A DNA stretch of 64,000 nt from Anaerohalosphaeraceae bacterium (GTDB taxonomy: Bacteria; Planctomycetota; Phycisphaerae; Sedimentisphaerales; Anaerohalosphaeraceae). Of this stretch, positions 48,461 through 57,983 are shown piece by piece (positions within the stretch are counted from its first letter, which is position 1; each line of letters opens with the position of its first letter). Under the pieces are notes generated by a model. That model did no database searches, had not been told where the DNA came from, and saw nothing but the letters and a program-made list of their open reading frames with translations. The stretch lies in NCBI GenBank assembly GCA_037479115.1, contig JBBFLK010000006.1, positions 1 through 64,000 on the forward strand, read 5' to 3'. A program made the position numbers and the translations under genes.

Positions 48461-49417
48461 GTGAAAGCCGTTCGAATTCACCAATTTGGACCTCCGGAAG
48501 TAATGCAGACGGAAGAGGTGAGCCCTCTAAAGCCTGCCTCCGGACAGATTCTGATTGAGGTTAAAGCCGTCGGCGTCAATCCAGTCGATACCTATATCCG
48601 CTCCGGAAATTACCCCGTAAAGAAAGAACTCCCCTTTACTCCGGGCTTTGATGCGGCGGGGGTCGTGCTGGAGGTCGGCTCAGAGGCCGGTCCCTTGCAA
48701 CCCGGCCGGCGGGTTTATACGTCGGGCTCCCTGAGCGGCACCTATGCCCAGCAGGCCCTCTGTCTGCCCAAACACCTTCATCCCCTTCCGGACACCGTCT
48801 CCTTCGAAGAGGGGGCCGCCCTCGGCATTCCATACGGGACGGCCTGGCGGGCCCTGTTTCAGCGAGCCCGGGCAGTCAGCGGCCAATGGGTTCTGATTCA
48901 CGGAGCCAGCGGCGGAGTGGGCATTGCGGCGGTTCAGTTAGCCGTTTCGGCCGGCCTGCAGGTGATTGGAACAGCCGGTACGGAAGAGGGCCGGCAGCTG
49001 GTTCTCCAACAGGGGGCTCAATACGTTTTTGACCACAATGACCCCGGCCATTTTGAGAAAATTCTCGACCTGACCGGCGGGGTGGACATTGTGCTGGAAA
49101 TGCTGGCCAACGTCAATCTGGACCGGGATATGGAAATCATGGCCAAAGGCGGCCGGCTGGTGATTATCGGTTCCCGCGGACGCATCGAAATCGACCCCCG
49201 AAAGGCCATGTCCAAAGAACTCAATCTTCACGGTCTGATGCTGATGAATGCCTCCGCCGAAGAATCACACGAGATTTATGCGGGCATTGAAAAGGCGCTA
49301 ATTCAGGGCAAAATCAAACCGGTCATTGCCTCGCGGCTGCCTCTGGAAGAAGCGCCGAAGGCCCATCGGCAAATTCTCGAATCCGCCCATCTTGGGAAAA
49401 TCATCCTGCTGCCCTGA
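48461..49417 (+). CDS. NADPH:quinone reductase-like zinc-free MDR protein
   Basis: 318 aa of the medium-chain dehydrogenase family (zeta-crystallin/QOR type). The start is taken as GTG 48461 (VKAVRIHQFGPPEVM), the family-typical N-terminus; the frame also opens at 48395 but the extra residues are not family-like. Motifs: GVNPVDTYIRSGNYP, GFDAAGVV, and the nucleotide site HGASGGVGIAAVQ. Zinc-ligand cysteines are absent. It is divergent from the oxidoreductase run and stands alone. It reduces quinones or similar carbonyls; exact substrate unknown. No clear ribosome site precedes the GTG. Confidence 0.88.
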   Translation: MKAVRIHQFGPPEVMQTEEVSPLKPASGQILIEVKAVGVNPVDTYIRSGNYPVKKELPFTPGFDAAGVVLEVGSEAGPLQPGRRVYTSGSLSGTYAQQALCLPKHLHPLPDTVSFEEGAALGIPYGTAWRALFQRARAVSGQWVLIHGASGGVGIAAVQLAVSAGLQVIGTAGTEEGRQLVLQQGAQYVFDHNDPGHFEKILDLTGGVDIVLEMLANVNLDRDMEIMAKGGRLVIIGSRGRIEIDPRKAMSKELNLHGLMLMNASAEESHEIYAGIEKALIQGKIKPVIASRLPLEEAPKAHRQILESAHLGKIILLP

Positions 49418-49421
49418 CCGG

Positions 49422-52016
49422 CTACGCCGCCGCGGCGATTTTCTCAAACCGGAAATGACGGCCGTCAGCGTCGATGCGGATTTTGTCTCCTTCATTAAAT
49501 TTGCCCGCAATCAACTCCGCCGCCAGCGGGTTTTCCAGACGTTGCTGAATCACCCGTTTGAGCGGGCGAGCCCCGAAAGACGGCTCGTAGCCCTCATCCA
49601 TCAGCAGCTGCTTGGCGGCCTCCGTAAATTCCACCTCCAGATTCCGGCCTTTGAGCCGTTCGGCCAGATACCGCAGCTGAATATCCACAATCTGCTTCAG
49701 ATGCTCCCGACGGAGCATATGGAAGATGATAATCTCATCAATCCGGTTCAGAAACTCCGGCTTAAAGTGCTTCTTGAGGGCTTCTTTGACATGGGCCTCA
49801 ATCTCCCAATCCGCCCCCTGCTCTTCCGTCAGCTGCAGAATCTGCTGGCTGGCAAAATTGCTGGTCATAATTATCACGGTATTCTTGAAATCGACCGTTC
49901 GGCCTTTTCCATCCGTCAGACGCCCGTCATCAAAGACCTGCAGCAGCACATTAAAGACATCCGGATGAGCCTTTTCGATTTCATCCAGCAGCACAACCGA
50001 ATAGGGTTTTCGCCGCACGGCCTCTGTCAGCCGTCCGCCCTCTTCATACCCGACATACCCGGGCGGAGCCCCAATCAGGCGGGCCACCGAATGCGGCTCC
50101 ATAAACTCGCTCATGTCAATCCGAATCATGCTGTTGGGGTCATTGAACAGAAACTCCGCCAGCGCTTTGGCCAGCTCGGTTTTTCCGACCCCCGTGGGCC
50201 CCAGGAACAGGAAAACCCCGATCGGCCGGTTCGGGTCTCCCAGTCCGGCACGGTTGCGCCGGACGGCATTGCAGATGGCCGAAACCGCCTCTTCCTGTCC
50301 GACGACGCGCTGCCGGATTTCCTCCTCCATTTTCATCAGACGCTGACGCTGTCCGGCCATCAGACGGGAAACCGGAATGCCTGTCCATTTGCTGACCACC
50401 TGAGCGATATGTTCTTCCGTTACTTCGTTGCGAATCATTGAAGAGCCGTTCGCCTTGGCCAGTTTCTCTTCCGCCTCTGAAAGCTGTTTGCGCAGGCCGA
50501 GAATGGTCTCGTATTTCAGGCGTGCCGCTTTTTCCAGGTCCCCGCGCCGCTGGGCCTCTTCAAATTCCGCCTGCGCAGCGGCAATCTGCTCCTTGAGTTT
50601 TTTCACTCGCTCGATGACGCCTTTTTCGGACTCCCAGCGGGCCGTCAGTTCCGCATCCTGGGCCTTCAGCTCCGCCAGCTGCTTTTCGGTTTTATCCAGC
50701 TGCCGCCGGCTGGTTTCATCTGTTTCCTTCTTCAGGGCCTGACGCTCAATCTCCAGCTGCATAATTTTCCGCCGGAGGGAATCCAGTTCAGAAGGCAGGG
50801 AGTCATTTTCAATCCGCAGACGGGAAGCGGCCTCATCAACCAAATCGATGGCTTTATCCGGCAAAAACCGGTCGGAAATATACCGATTCGACAGTGTCGC
50901 CGCCGCCACAAGGGCCGCATCCGTAATCCGAACACCGTGGTGGGCATCATAGCGGTCCTTGAGCCCCCGCAGAATGGCAATCGTTTCTTCAACCGTCGGC
51001 GGGTCCACCATTACCGGCTGAAAACGCCGTTCCAGGGCAGCGTCTTTTTCAATGTATTTGCGGTATTCGTCCAGCGTCGTAGCGCCGATGCAGCGCAGCT
51101 CTCCCCGGGCCAAAGAAGGCTTCAGCAGATTGCCGGCATCAACAGACCCTTCGGCCCTGCCCGCCCCGACAATCGTATGCAGTTCGTCAATAAACAGAAT
51201 AATGCGGCCCTGTGAATCGATAACTTCTTTGAGCACCGCTTTGAACCGCTCTTCAAACTCTCCGCGGAACTTGGTTCCGGCAACCAAAGCCCCCATATCC
51301 AGGGCAATAATGCGTTTGTCTTTCAGTCCGGCGGGTACATCGCCGGCCACAATCCGCTGGGCCAGTCCCTCTACAATCGCCGTTTTTCCAACCCCCGGCT
51401 CCCCAATCAGGACCGGGTTGTTCTTGGTTCGCCGATTCAGCACCTGCATGCAGCGGCGAATCTCCTCATCCCGGCCGATGACCGGGTCCAGCCTGCCCTT
51501 ACGGGCCAGCTCAACCAAATCGATGCCGAACCGCTCCAGGGCCTGATATTTGCTTTCGGGATTGTCGTCTGTTACCTTCCGGTCCCCTCGAATCTCTTTC
51601 AATGCCTTTTCAATGGCTTGAGGGGTAATTGAATTCACGGACAAAATCTCTTTGGCATCACTCTGAATATCCGCCAATGAGAGCAGAAGATGTTCCGTGC
51701 TCAGATATTCATCCCCCATCCGGTCGGCTCGGTTTTGCGCATCGAGGATAATCTGCTGATAGGCCGAATCCGGCAGAATCTGTCCGGAGACCTTGCCTTT
51801 CGGCAGACGATTCATTTCACTTTCCGTCATTTGCCGGATTCGTTCAGTCCGGCTGCCGATTTTCTTCAAAATCAAAGGCACCATCCCCTCTTCATCCGAA
51901 AGCAGCGCAAAAAGAAGATGCAGCGGCGAAAGAACCGTATGCGAACGGGCCATCGCCACCTGCTGGGATGTCGCCAATGCTTCCTGTGCCTTGAGTGTAA
52001 ACTTATCGAATTTCAT
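49422..52016 (-). CDS. clpB: ATP-dependent disaggregase ClpB
   Basis: An 864-aa Hsp100 chaperone that resolves aggregates with DnaK. The N-domain (1-145) is followed by the first AAA+ domain with GEPGVGKT. A long coiled-coil M-domain (about 410-525, Glu/Lys/Gln rich) precedes the second AAA+ domain with [12 protein letters not shown]. The M-domain identifies ClpB rather than ClpA or ClpC. Length is typical. The ribosome site GGAAGG is 6 nt from ATG. Its 3' end converges on the quinone reductase gene only 4 bp away. A sigma-54-like sequence lies 39-54 bp upstream of the ATG. Confidence 0.96.
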   Translation of the reverse strand: MKFDKFTLKAQEALATSQQVAMARSHTVLSPLHLLFALLSDEEGMVPLILKKIGSRTERIRQMTESEMNRLPKGKVSGQILPDSAYQQIILDAQNRADRMGDEYLSTEHLLLSLADIQSDAKEILSVNSITPQAIEKALKEIRGDRKVTDDNPESKYQALERFGIDLVELARKGRLDPVIGRDEEIRRCMQVLNRRTKNNPVLIGEPGVGKTAIVEGLAQRIVAGDVPAGLKDKRIIALDMGALVAGTKFRGEFEERFKAVLKEVIDSQGRIILFIDELHTIVGAGRAEGSVDAGNLLKPSLARGELRCIGATTLDEYRKYIEKDAALERRFQPVMVDPPTVEETIAILRGLKDRYDAHHGVRITDAALVAAATLSNRYISDRFLPDKAIDLVDEAASRLRIENDSLPSELDSLRRKIMQLEIERQALKKETDETSRRQLDKTEKQLAELKAQDAELTARWESEKGVIERVKKLKEQIAAAQAEFEEAQRRGDLEKAARLKYETILGLRKQLSEAEEKLAKANGSSMIRNEVTEEHIAQVVSKWTGIPVSRLMAGQRQRLMKMEEEIRQRVVGQEEAVSAICNAVRRNRAGLGDPNRPIGVFLFLGPTGVGKTELAKALAEFLFNDPNSMIRIDMSEFMEPHSVARLIGAPPGYVGYEEGGRLTEAVRRKPYSVVLLDEIEKAHPDVFNVLLQVFDDGRLTDGKGRTVDFKNTVIIMTSNFASQQILQLTEEQGADWEIEAHVKEALKKHFKPEFLNRIDEIIIFHMLRREHLKQIVDIQLRYLAERLKGRNLEVEFTEAAKQLLMDEGYEPSFGARPLKRVIQQRLENPLAAELIAGKFNEGDKIRIDADGRHFRFEKIAAAA

Positions 52017-52054
52017 AAACTCCCTTCCTTTCCTTACGGTTGCAGAAAGGAAAG

Positions 52055-52070
52055 AGCAAACGCTGTGCCC
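52055..52070 (-). promoter_or_regulatory. sigma-54-like sequence before clpB
   Basis: On the minus strand GGGCAC-AGCGT-TTGCT differs from TGGCAC-N5-TTGCW only at the first base and is correctly spaced. The nearest upstream 150 bp contains no ACA-N4-TGT pair, so it is not part of the nitrogen regulon and could be chance. Confidence 0.4.
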
Positions 52071-52168
52071 AAATCAAAACAACACATAAGATTTTATAAA
52101 TAAAAAGCTTACAAACAGAAGGGGGCTGCAAACCGGTCTGCCATTTTGGCAGGAGAGGAATGAAGCGC

Positions 52169-52198
52169 ACAAAAAAGGGACTTTTCACAAGTCCCTTT
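52169..52198 (-). terminator. intrinsic terminator after the phosphorelay gene
   Basis: Perfect 10-bp stem AAAGGGACTT/AAGTCCCTTT with a 5-nt loop, followed on the minus strand by a T-run. It lies 29 bp after the stop at 52227. Confidence 0.85.
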
Positions 52199-52226
52199 CG
52201 TTCAGAAAAAGAAAAAGAGAAAGGTT

Positions 52227-53477
52227 TTATTTGTTCTGCAAACGGGTCCGCAGGCAAAGCTGGACCATTTCATCCAGCTGCTGGGCAATTCGCTGAACAT
52301 CTTCGGCTTTTACCGTCTCCTCCAGGTCTTTGGCCTTTTCCGTGAAAACAGGAAACCCTGCAAAACCGCCCAAACCCTTTAAGGCATGGGCCTTAAAGGC
52401 CAGCTCTTTCCAGTCCCTCTTTTCAAAGGCCTTACGCATTTCTTCAATCTTGGCCGGCAGATTTTCTACAAACGTTTCTACGGCCTTTTGATAGTCCGGG
52501 TCCCCCTCGAGAAAAGAGAGGATTTCTCCGCCCGTTTCCGCCGCTTTCAGCTGCTTTTGCTGAGCCAGCAGCCGCCAGACTTTCCGCTGGAGCCGTTCCC
52601 GGCTGATAGGTTTCCCCAAACAGTCATTGCACCCGGCATCCAGGGCCTTTAAATCATCGCCTTTTTGTCCGGACGCCGTCATCGCCAGAATGGGGGTTTT
52701 CTGATTGAACGAATCGGCACGAATCTGACGAATCGCCTCAAAACCGTCCAGAATCGGCATCTGAAGGTCCATCAGGATCAAATCAAATTTTTCCTTCCGG
52801 CACAGCTCCACCGCTTCCTGACCGTTGGTGCATTGCATGCACACGCACCCCATTTTTTTCAGCAACACCTCCAGCAGGGCTCGGTTTTCCTGAACATCGT
52901 CCACCAGAAGAACACGGGCGGTGTCGGAAACGAGGTTGCCTTTTTTCGGCTCTTTTTCGGAAGTCTGGCTCTGAACTTCCGAAGATGAAGAAGGGGATTG
53001 TGAACCTGATTCTGAAAACACAAAGGAAAAACAGGTATGCCCTTCCTGAGAAGCCGTCATCTCCAACCGGCCGCCCAGTAAAGCAATCAGTTTGGCGCTT
53101 AGACGCAGGGGCATTGCGATTTGCGACAGCTGCTCATCCCGCCCCCAGATGCTGGCGGAGGTTTTCGGGTCCAGAACGGACTGAATACGCTCCGGAGCAG
53201 GCCGCCATCCGGTATCGATTACAGAAATCATCACCTGCCCATTCTCTTTTTGCACCCGGACCCTGACAGTCCCCTGCCGGGTTCGAATCAGAGCCTGCTG
53301 AAGCAGGGCATTCAGGGCCTGTCCCAGTCTGGCCTCATCGGTTGAAAAACTGCTCGGGACATTCTCCTCCATCTCCAGGGACAACACGACTCCCTGCTCC
53401 TGAGCACAAGGGCGATGCGTGTCCAGAATCTTTTGAAGAAATGCTCGTATCTCTACCGGAGTTTTCACAAGACTCAT
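52227..53477 (-). CDS. hybrid ATPase-receiver-Hpt phosphorelay protein lacking a DHp domain
   Basis: 416 aa. The N-terminus (1-155) is a histidine-kinase-type ATPase fold with a weak N-box (ALNALLQQALI) and a G1-like DTG. It begins just after where a DHp phosphoacceptor helix would end. Residues about 190-310 are a receiver domain (phospho-Asp in DLILMDLQMP, Lys in LGKPISRE). Residues about 330-410 are an Hpt domain (KAHALKGLGGFAG). Start: GGAG 6 nt before ATG, with a TAG in frame four codons upstream, so it is not a truncated reading frame. It probably relays phosphate between partners encoded elsewhere. Confidence 0.85.
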   Translation of the reverse strand: MSLVKTPVEIRAFLQKILDTHRPCAQEQGVVLSLEMEENVPSSFSTDEARLGQALNALLQQALIRTRQGTVRVRVQKENGQVMISVIDTGWRPAPERIQSVLDPKTSASIWGRDEQLSQIAMPLRLSAKLIALLGGRLEMTASQEGHTCFSFVFSESGSQSPSSSSEVQSQTSEKEPKKGNLVSDTARVLLVDDVQENRALLEVLLKKMGCVCMQCTNGQEAVELCRKEKFDLILMDLQMPILDGFEAIRQIRADSFNQKTPILAMTASGQKGDDLKALDAGCNDCLGKPISRERLQRKVWRLLAQQKQLKAAETGGEILSFLEGDPDYQKAVETFVENLPAKIEEMRKAFEKRDWKELAFKAHALKGLGGFAGFPVFTEKAKDLEETVKAEDVQRIAQQLDEMVQLCLRTRLQNK

Positions 53478-53651
53478 TTTGAACTCCTAAGCCGTTTGCT
53501 GTTTGCCCGCTCAATATCCAACAGAAAAATCGACTGTTTCGGCTGCCCGCTTAATCAGTTTTTCGGCCGGATTTGGACCTGTTCCGGAGCTGAACTGTCG
53601 CCTTCATGGTCCTATAAATTAGGTCGATACGAAGAATGAAAAACCTGCCTT

Positions 53652-53680
53652 GTTGTTTTTGAAAAGTCCTTTGGCTATAC
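53652..53680 (+). promoter_or_regulatory. candidate sigma-70 promoter of the PIN-TRAM gene
   Basis: TTGTTT, 17 bp, TATACT. The -10 matches in five of six positions, the -35 only partly. It lies 72 bp before the ATG at 53752. The rest of the 270-bp gap holds no gene I can support. Confidence 0.45.
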
Positions 53681-53751
53681 TGCCGATAGCTCTTTAATAA
53701 TTCCGGATATTTTCATCAAACTTTCTTCTGATTATGGAAAGGGGTTATTGT

Positions 53752-54789
53752 ATGCTTTTATTATTATTTATCCGAGTTCTGTTTCTGATTACCGCCACCG
53801 CTTTTCTGCTGATCGGACTGAACAACAGGGCCAGAAGCCCGCAGGATATCCAGATTTTTGTCATCGGCCTTGTGGTTATGATTCTGGCAATTCTGGTCGA
53901 ATGGCTGACCCCCAAAAAAACGCTCTCAGCCCTGGCGGGGATTTTCTTCGGACTGCTGGTCGGTATGCTGATCAGCTGGGCTATGTCGCGGGTTCTGGAG
54001 ATGCTTAACCTGCTCTTTTTCAAATTAGAGGCCGATACGCTCCAGATTGCCACCTGGCTGATGGGGGTGTGTATCTGTTATCTGACCATCAGTCTGGTGA
54101 TACGCACCAAAGATGATGTTCGCTTTGTGATTCCCTATATTGAGTTTTCTCGTCAGACCAAGGGTTTGCGGCCTTTGGTTCTGGATACCTCCGTCATCAT
54201 CGACGGACGGATAGCCGACATTGCGGAAACCAAGCTGTTTGACGCCCCGCTGATTGTGCCGCGGTTTGTTCTGAATGAGCTTCAGCTGATTGCGGACTCT
54301 CCGGAAAAAATCAAGCGCAATCGCGGCCGGCGCGGTCTGGATATGCTTAACAAACTCCAGAACAGCACCATTGTCGAAGTGAAAATTGATGATACACCCC
54401 CGCCGGGAATTGAAGACAACGCCGGCGTGGACCAAAAACTGATTGCCTTTACAAAAAACTGCGACGGCCGGCTGGTTACAAACGATTTCAATCTGAACAA
54501 GGTGGCAACCCTGCGGGGCGTGGACGTCATCAACATCAACGACCTGGCCAACGCTTTGAAAACCGTCACCCTGCCCGGCGAAACGATGCGGGTCAAAATC
54601 ATCCGGCTTGGGGAAGAACCCACGCAGGGCGTCGGATATCTGGATGACGGCACGATGGTTGTGGTCGAAGGAGCCAACAGCAAAATCGGCCAAACCATTT
54701 CCTTTACCGTTACCAGTTCACTCCAAACCTCGGCCGGGCGGATGATTTTCGGCAAGTTCGAAAACGGACCAGTCTCCGCCAATACCTGA
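53752..54789 (+). CDS. membrane-bound PIN-TRAM domain protein
   Basis: 345 aa, YacL-like. The start at 53752 (MLLLLFIRVLF) has AAGGGG 7 nt upstream; the ATG 18 bp earlier does not. Four membrane helices (1-115) are followed by a PIN nuclease-fold domain (about 145-270) with acidic residues in LDTSVIIDGRIAD and RLVTNDFNLNKVA. A TRAM domain follows (about 280-345, LGEEPTQGVGYLDDGTMVVV). PIN domains are metal-dependent RNases and TRAM binds RNA, so a membrane-tethered RNase is likely. It precedes the C-S lyase gene by 16 bp. Confidence 0.9.
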   Translation: MLLLLFIRVLFLITATAFLLIGLNNRARSPQDIQIFVIGLVVMILAILVEWLTPKKTLSALAGIFFGLLVGMLISWAMSRVLEMLNLLFFKLEADTLQIATWLMGVCICYLTISLVIRTKDDVRFVIPYIEFSRQTKGLRPLVLDTSVIIDGRIADIAETKLFDAPLIVPRFVLNELQLIADSPEKIKRNRGRRGLDMLNKLQNSTIVEVKIDDTPPPGIEDNAGVDQKLIAFTKNCDGRLVTNDFNLNKVATLRGVDVININDLANALKTVTLPGETMRVKIIRLGEEPTQGVGYLDDGTMVVVEGANSKIGQTISFTVTSSLQTSAGRMIFGKFENGPVSANT

Positions 54790-54805
54790 CCAGTCAGCCG
54801 GTGGG

Positions 54806-55975
54806 ATGACCTTGACTTCGCAGAAACAGCATTTCCGGTTCGACGATACACCCGAACGGGCAGGAACGGATTCTCTCAAATGGGCCCGGTATGCCGGACA
54901 CGATGTGATTCCGATGTGGGTGGCGGATATGGATTTTCCCTCGCCGCCGGCTGTTTTGGAGGCCCTCCGGAAACGAGTTGAACACGGGATATTCGGCTAT
55001 GCTGCCGCACCGCCGCAGGCCGCAGAGGCCGTCTGCCGATGGGTCCAAACCCGATACGGATGGGACATTCAGAAGGAATGGATTGTCTGGCTGCCGGGGC
55101 TGGTGTGCGGACTGAATGTCGTCTGCCGGGCTTTCGCAGAACCCGACAAAGAAGTCGCTGTTTTGACACCCGTCTATCCGCCTTTTTTGACGGCTCCCGT
55201 CTATTCCGGCAGAAAACTTCTCCGATGTCCGCTTCGAAAAACGCCCGACAGATATGAAATCGATTTCGAGCAGCTGGAACAAACCATCAGTCCGGCAACA
55301 CGGGTCCTTCTTTTCTGCCATCCGCATAATCCGGTCGGACGCGTTTGGGAGCGGGCGGAATTGGAAAAACTGGCCGAGCTGTGCCTGCGCAAAAACCTGG
55401 TGCTTTGTTCCGATGAGATACACGCGGATTTGATTCTGGATGAAACCAGCCGGCATATCCCAACCGCCTTCCTATCGGCAGAAATCGCCCGGCAGACCAT
55501 TACGCTGGCATCCCCAAGCAAAACCTTTAATCTGCCCGGACTGGGCTGTGCTTATGCCGTCATTCCCAATATTGAACTTCGGCACCGTTTCCTGCGTACG
55601 ATGCGGGGAATTGTCCCGCATGTCGGTCCATTCGGATATACGGCCTGCATCGCCGCCTATCAGGAAGGGGCTGAATGGCTCGACAGTCTGCTCAAGTACC
55701 TCCGAAGCAATCGTGACTTGCTGTGCCAAACCATCAACTCTCTGCCCGGCTTGTCCGTAATCCCCCCGCAGGCAACCTATCTGGCTTGGATAGACTGCCG
55801 AGGATTAGGACTATCGAATCCTGCAGAGTTTTTTGAAGAGGCCGGGGTCGGGCTTTCAGATGGGGCGGAATTCGACGGTCCGGGATACGTTCGGCTGAAT
55901 TTTGCCTGCCCGAAAAGCCGGCTTCAGGAAGCCCTGCACCGAATCCGAAAAGCCGTCTCCAACCATACGATATAA
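54806..55975 (+). CDS. PatB/MalY-type cystathionine beta-lyase (C-S lyase)
   Basis: A 389-aa fold-type I PLP enzyme of the PatB group. The N-terminal HFRFDDTPERAGTDSLKW and MWVADMDFPSPPAV are characteristic, as is GIFGYAAAPPQAAEAVCRW. PLP-binding Lys is in SPSKTFNLPGLG, with YPPF and SDEIHADLIL also typical. It cleaves cystathionine or related C-S bonds, giving homocysteine, pyruvate and ammonia, in methionine synthesis or sulfur recycling. ATG 54806 may be replaced by the following TTG; the ribosome site (GGTGGG) is imperfect. Confidence 0.92.
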   Translation: MTLTSQKQHFRFDDTPERAGTDSLKWARYAGHDVIPMWVADMDFPSPPAVLEALRKRVEHGIFGYAAAPPQAAEAVCRWVQTRYGWDIQKEWIVWLPGLVCGLNVVCRAFAEPDKEVAVLTPVYPPFLTAPVYSGRKLLRCPLRKTPDRYEIDFEQLEQTISPATRVLLFCHPHNPVGRVWERAELEKLAELCLRKNLVLCSDEIHADLILDETSRHIPTAFLSAEIARQTITLASPSKTFNLPGLGCAYAVIPNIELRHRFLRTMRGIVPHVGPFGYTACIAAYQEGAEWLDSLLKYLRSNRDLLCQTINSLPGLSVIPPQATYLAWIDCRGLGLSNPAEFFEEAGVGLSDGAEFDGPGYVRLNFACPKSRLQEALHRIRKAVSNHTI

Positions 55976-55983
55976 AGACCGGT

Positions 55984-57003
55984 TCAGGATTCTTTGCAGC
56001 GGCAGACGACCTTCTGACAAAGCACGATATTCTGACATTCGCCCCGCTCAAAGGCCGATACATTCTCCAGGGTCGTTTCCGCAATCGCTGTCAGGGCGTT
56101 TTGGGTAAAAAAGGCCTGGTGTCCGGTTACAACCACATTCGGAAACATCAGCAGCCGGGCAAAGACATCGTCCTGAATAATCTGATTGGACAGGTCTTCA
56201 AAAAACAGGTCTGCTTCTTCCTCATAGACATCCAGCCCCAGATAGCCGATTTTGCCGCTTTTAAGGCCTTCGATGGCCGCTCGCGTATCGACCAGTGCCC
56301 CGCGGCTGGTATTAATCAGCATGACCCCATCCTGCATTTTGGCGATGGACTCCGCATTAATTAAATGATACGTCTGCGGAGTCAGGGGGCAATGCAGCGT
56401 GATAATCCGGCACAGTCGATAAATATCATCCATGGAAACATATCGGACCCCCAGTTCGAGGCACTCCGGATTGGGCTGAAGGTCATACGCATACAGAATG
56501 CACCCGAACCCATTCAGAATACGGGCCACGACAGAGCCGATTTTGCCGGTGCCGACAATTCCGGCCGTTGTCCCGTGCAAATCAAAGCCCAGCAGCCCTT
56601 CCAGCGAAAAATTGCCCTCCCGGACGCGCATATGCGCCCGATAAATCTGACGATTCAGAGCCAGCATCAGCCCGACGGTATGCTCCGCCACTGCATAAGG
56701 CGAGTAGGCAGGCACCCGAACAACAGAAAGTCCCCACTTTTCCGCCGCCGCCAGGTCCACATTATTGAAACCGGCGCAGCGCAGGGCAATCAGCCGCACT
56801 CCCAGCTCAGAAAGGGCCCTGATGACTTCCGCATTGAGCTCATCATTGACAAATACACAAACCGCTCCGCTGCCGGCCGCCAGGGAAACCGTTTCGGCAT
56901 TGAGACGCTCTTCAAAAAAGACCAGCTCATGGCCGAAGGCTTGATTGGCCTGCCGGAAGGAACGTTCTGTATACGGTTTGTTGCTGAAAACTGCTATTTT
57001 CAT
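55984..57003 (-). CDS. D-2-hydroxyacid dehydrogenase (D-lactate dehydrogenase-like)
   Basis: 339 aa. The start at 57003 ([16 protein letters not shown]) has GGAG 8 nt upstream. It is an NAD-dependent 2-hydroxyacid dehydrogenase of the LdhA type: the Rossmann motif GIVGTGKIG, catalytic Arg in [10 protein letters not shown], Glu in [13 protein letters not shown] and His in GHQAFFT. It reduces pyruvate to D-lactate in fermentation, or a related 2-oxoacid. It converges with the C-S lyase gene. The cysteine-rich end ([11 protein letters not shown]) is an unusual extension. Confidence 0.9.
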   Translation of the reverse strand: MKIAVFSNKPYTERSFRQANQAFGHELVFFEERLNAETVSLAAGSGAVCVFVNDELNAEVIRALSELGVRLIALRCAGFNNVDLAAAEKWGLSVVRVPAYSPYAVAEHTVGLMLALNRQIYRAHMRVREGNFSLEGLLGFDLHGTTAGIVGTGKIGSVVARILNGFGCILYAYDLQPNPECLELGVRYVSMDDIYRLCRIITLHCPLTPQTYHLINAESIAKMQDGVMLINTSRGALVDTRAAIEGLKSGKIGYLGLDVYEEEADLFFEDLSNQIIQDDVFARLLMFPNVVVTGHQAFFTQNALTAIAETTLENVSAFERGECQNIVLCQKVVCRCKES

Positions 57004-57052
57004 CGGGGTTTCTCCGATTAACACGCCAAACTTTGTCCTAAATATATTCTAC

Positions 57053-57081
57053 ATAAAAAATGGAAGCGGGTTCGCTTCCAT
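57053..57081 (-). terminator. intrinsic terminator after korB
   Basis: Perfect 9-bp stem ATGGAAGCG/CGCTTCCAT around a GGTT loop, followed on the minus strand by six T. It lies about 30 bp after the korB stop and separates it from the dehydrogenase gene. Confidence 0.88.
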
Positions 57082-57110
57082 TGACAAAACAGCCAATCAA
57101 CGTCTTAAAG

Positions 57111-57983
57111 CTACTCCTTGTAACTTTGGAGAAGCCCCCTCAATTTCTCCAGGTCCACAGAACGCTGGAAAAGCGGCCGGGTGTCTGTTTCATAAATCCC
57201 GGCGGCCTGGTTATAGGGGACCTTGTTGGGATTGATATAGAAAATCCCCAGCGGAAGTTTCCCTCCCTCACTTTCTTCAATCGCCCGGGAAAAAGCCGCC
57301 CGCCGATCCAGCGGATTGTGGTCTTCCAGCCAATACGTACTCTCCTTAAACCACTGATAGGTATTGACCTTGTTGAAGGTCACACAGGGCTGAAGGATAT
57401 CGACAAGAGCATATCCCGGATGCCGGATGGCTTGTTTGAGGATTTCTTTGGTGCGTTCGGCCTCGCCGATAAAGGTTCGGGCAACAAATGAGGCATCCAG
57501 CGCAATGGCTACAGCCAGCGGATTAAAAGGCTCATTGATAACGCCGGCCGGCTGAACCGGAGTCTTAAACCCGCGCCGACTGGTCGGGGAGGCCTGCCCT
57601 TTCGTCAGCCCATAAACCATATTGTTATGAACAATGTTCGTGATATTGGGATTGCGGCGGATGGTGTGCATAAAGTGGTTTCCACCTTCGCCGTACATAT
57701 CGCCGTCGCCGCTTTCGGCGATCACCGTCAGATTTGGATTGACGGCAGAAATCGCAAACGCCGCCGGCAGCGCCCGCCCGTGCAGACCGTTGAAGTAATG
57801 GCAGTTGAAATAATGCGGCAGTTTGGCGGCCTGCCCAATCCCTGAAACCATAACCAGATTGTGCGGGTCTATATCCAGTTCCGCCAGGGCCTTCTGCAGC
57901 ACGCGCAGAATCCCGTAGTTGCCGCAGCCGGGACACCAGGCAATATCCAGCTTGCCAGGATAAAATACTTTTTCATCCAGCAT
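57111..57983 (-). CDS. 2-oxoacid:ferredoxin oxidoreductase beta subunit
   Basis: 290 aa TPP-binding subunit. [11 protein letters not shown] near the N-terminus and the TPP/Mg site [13 protein letters not shown] are typical of 2-oxoglutarate-type (KorB) subunits. With the alpha-gamma subunit it oxidises a 2-oxoacid to an acyl-CoA and reduces ferredoxin. The start overlaps the stop of the larger subunit by one base (TAATG). No separate delta ferredoxin subunit follows, consistent with the two-subunit form. Confidence 0.93.
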   Translation of the reverse strand: MLDEKVFYPGKLDIAWCPGCGNYGILRVLQKALAELDIDPHNLVMVSGIGQAAKLPHYFNCHYFNGLHGRALPAAFAISAVNPNLTVIAESGDGDMYGEGGNHFMHTIRRNPNITNIVHNNMVYGLTKGQASPTSRRGFKTPVQPAGVINEPFNPLAVAIALDASFVARTFIGEAERTKEILKQAIRHPGYALVDILQPCVTFNKVNTYQWFKESTYWLEDHNPLDRRAAFSRAIEESEGGKLPLGIFYINPNKVPYNQAAGIYETDTRPLFQRSVDLEKLRGLLQSYKE

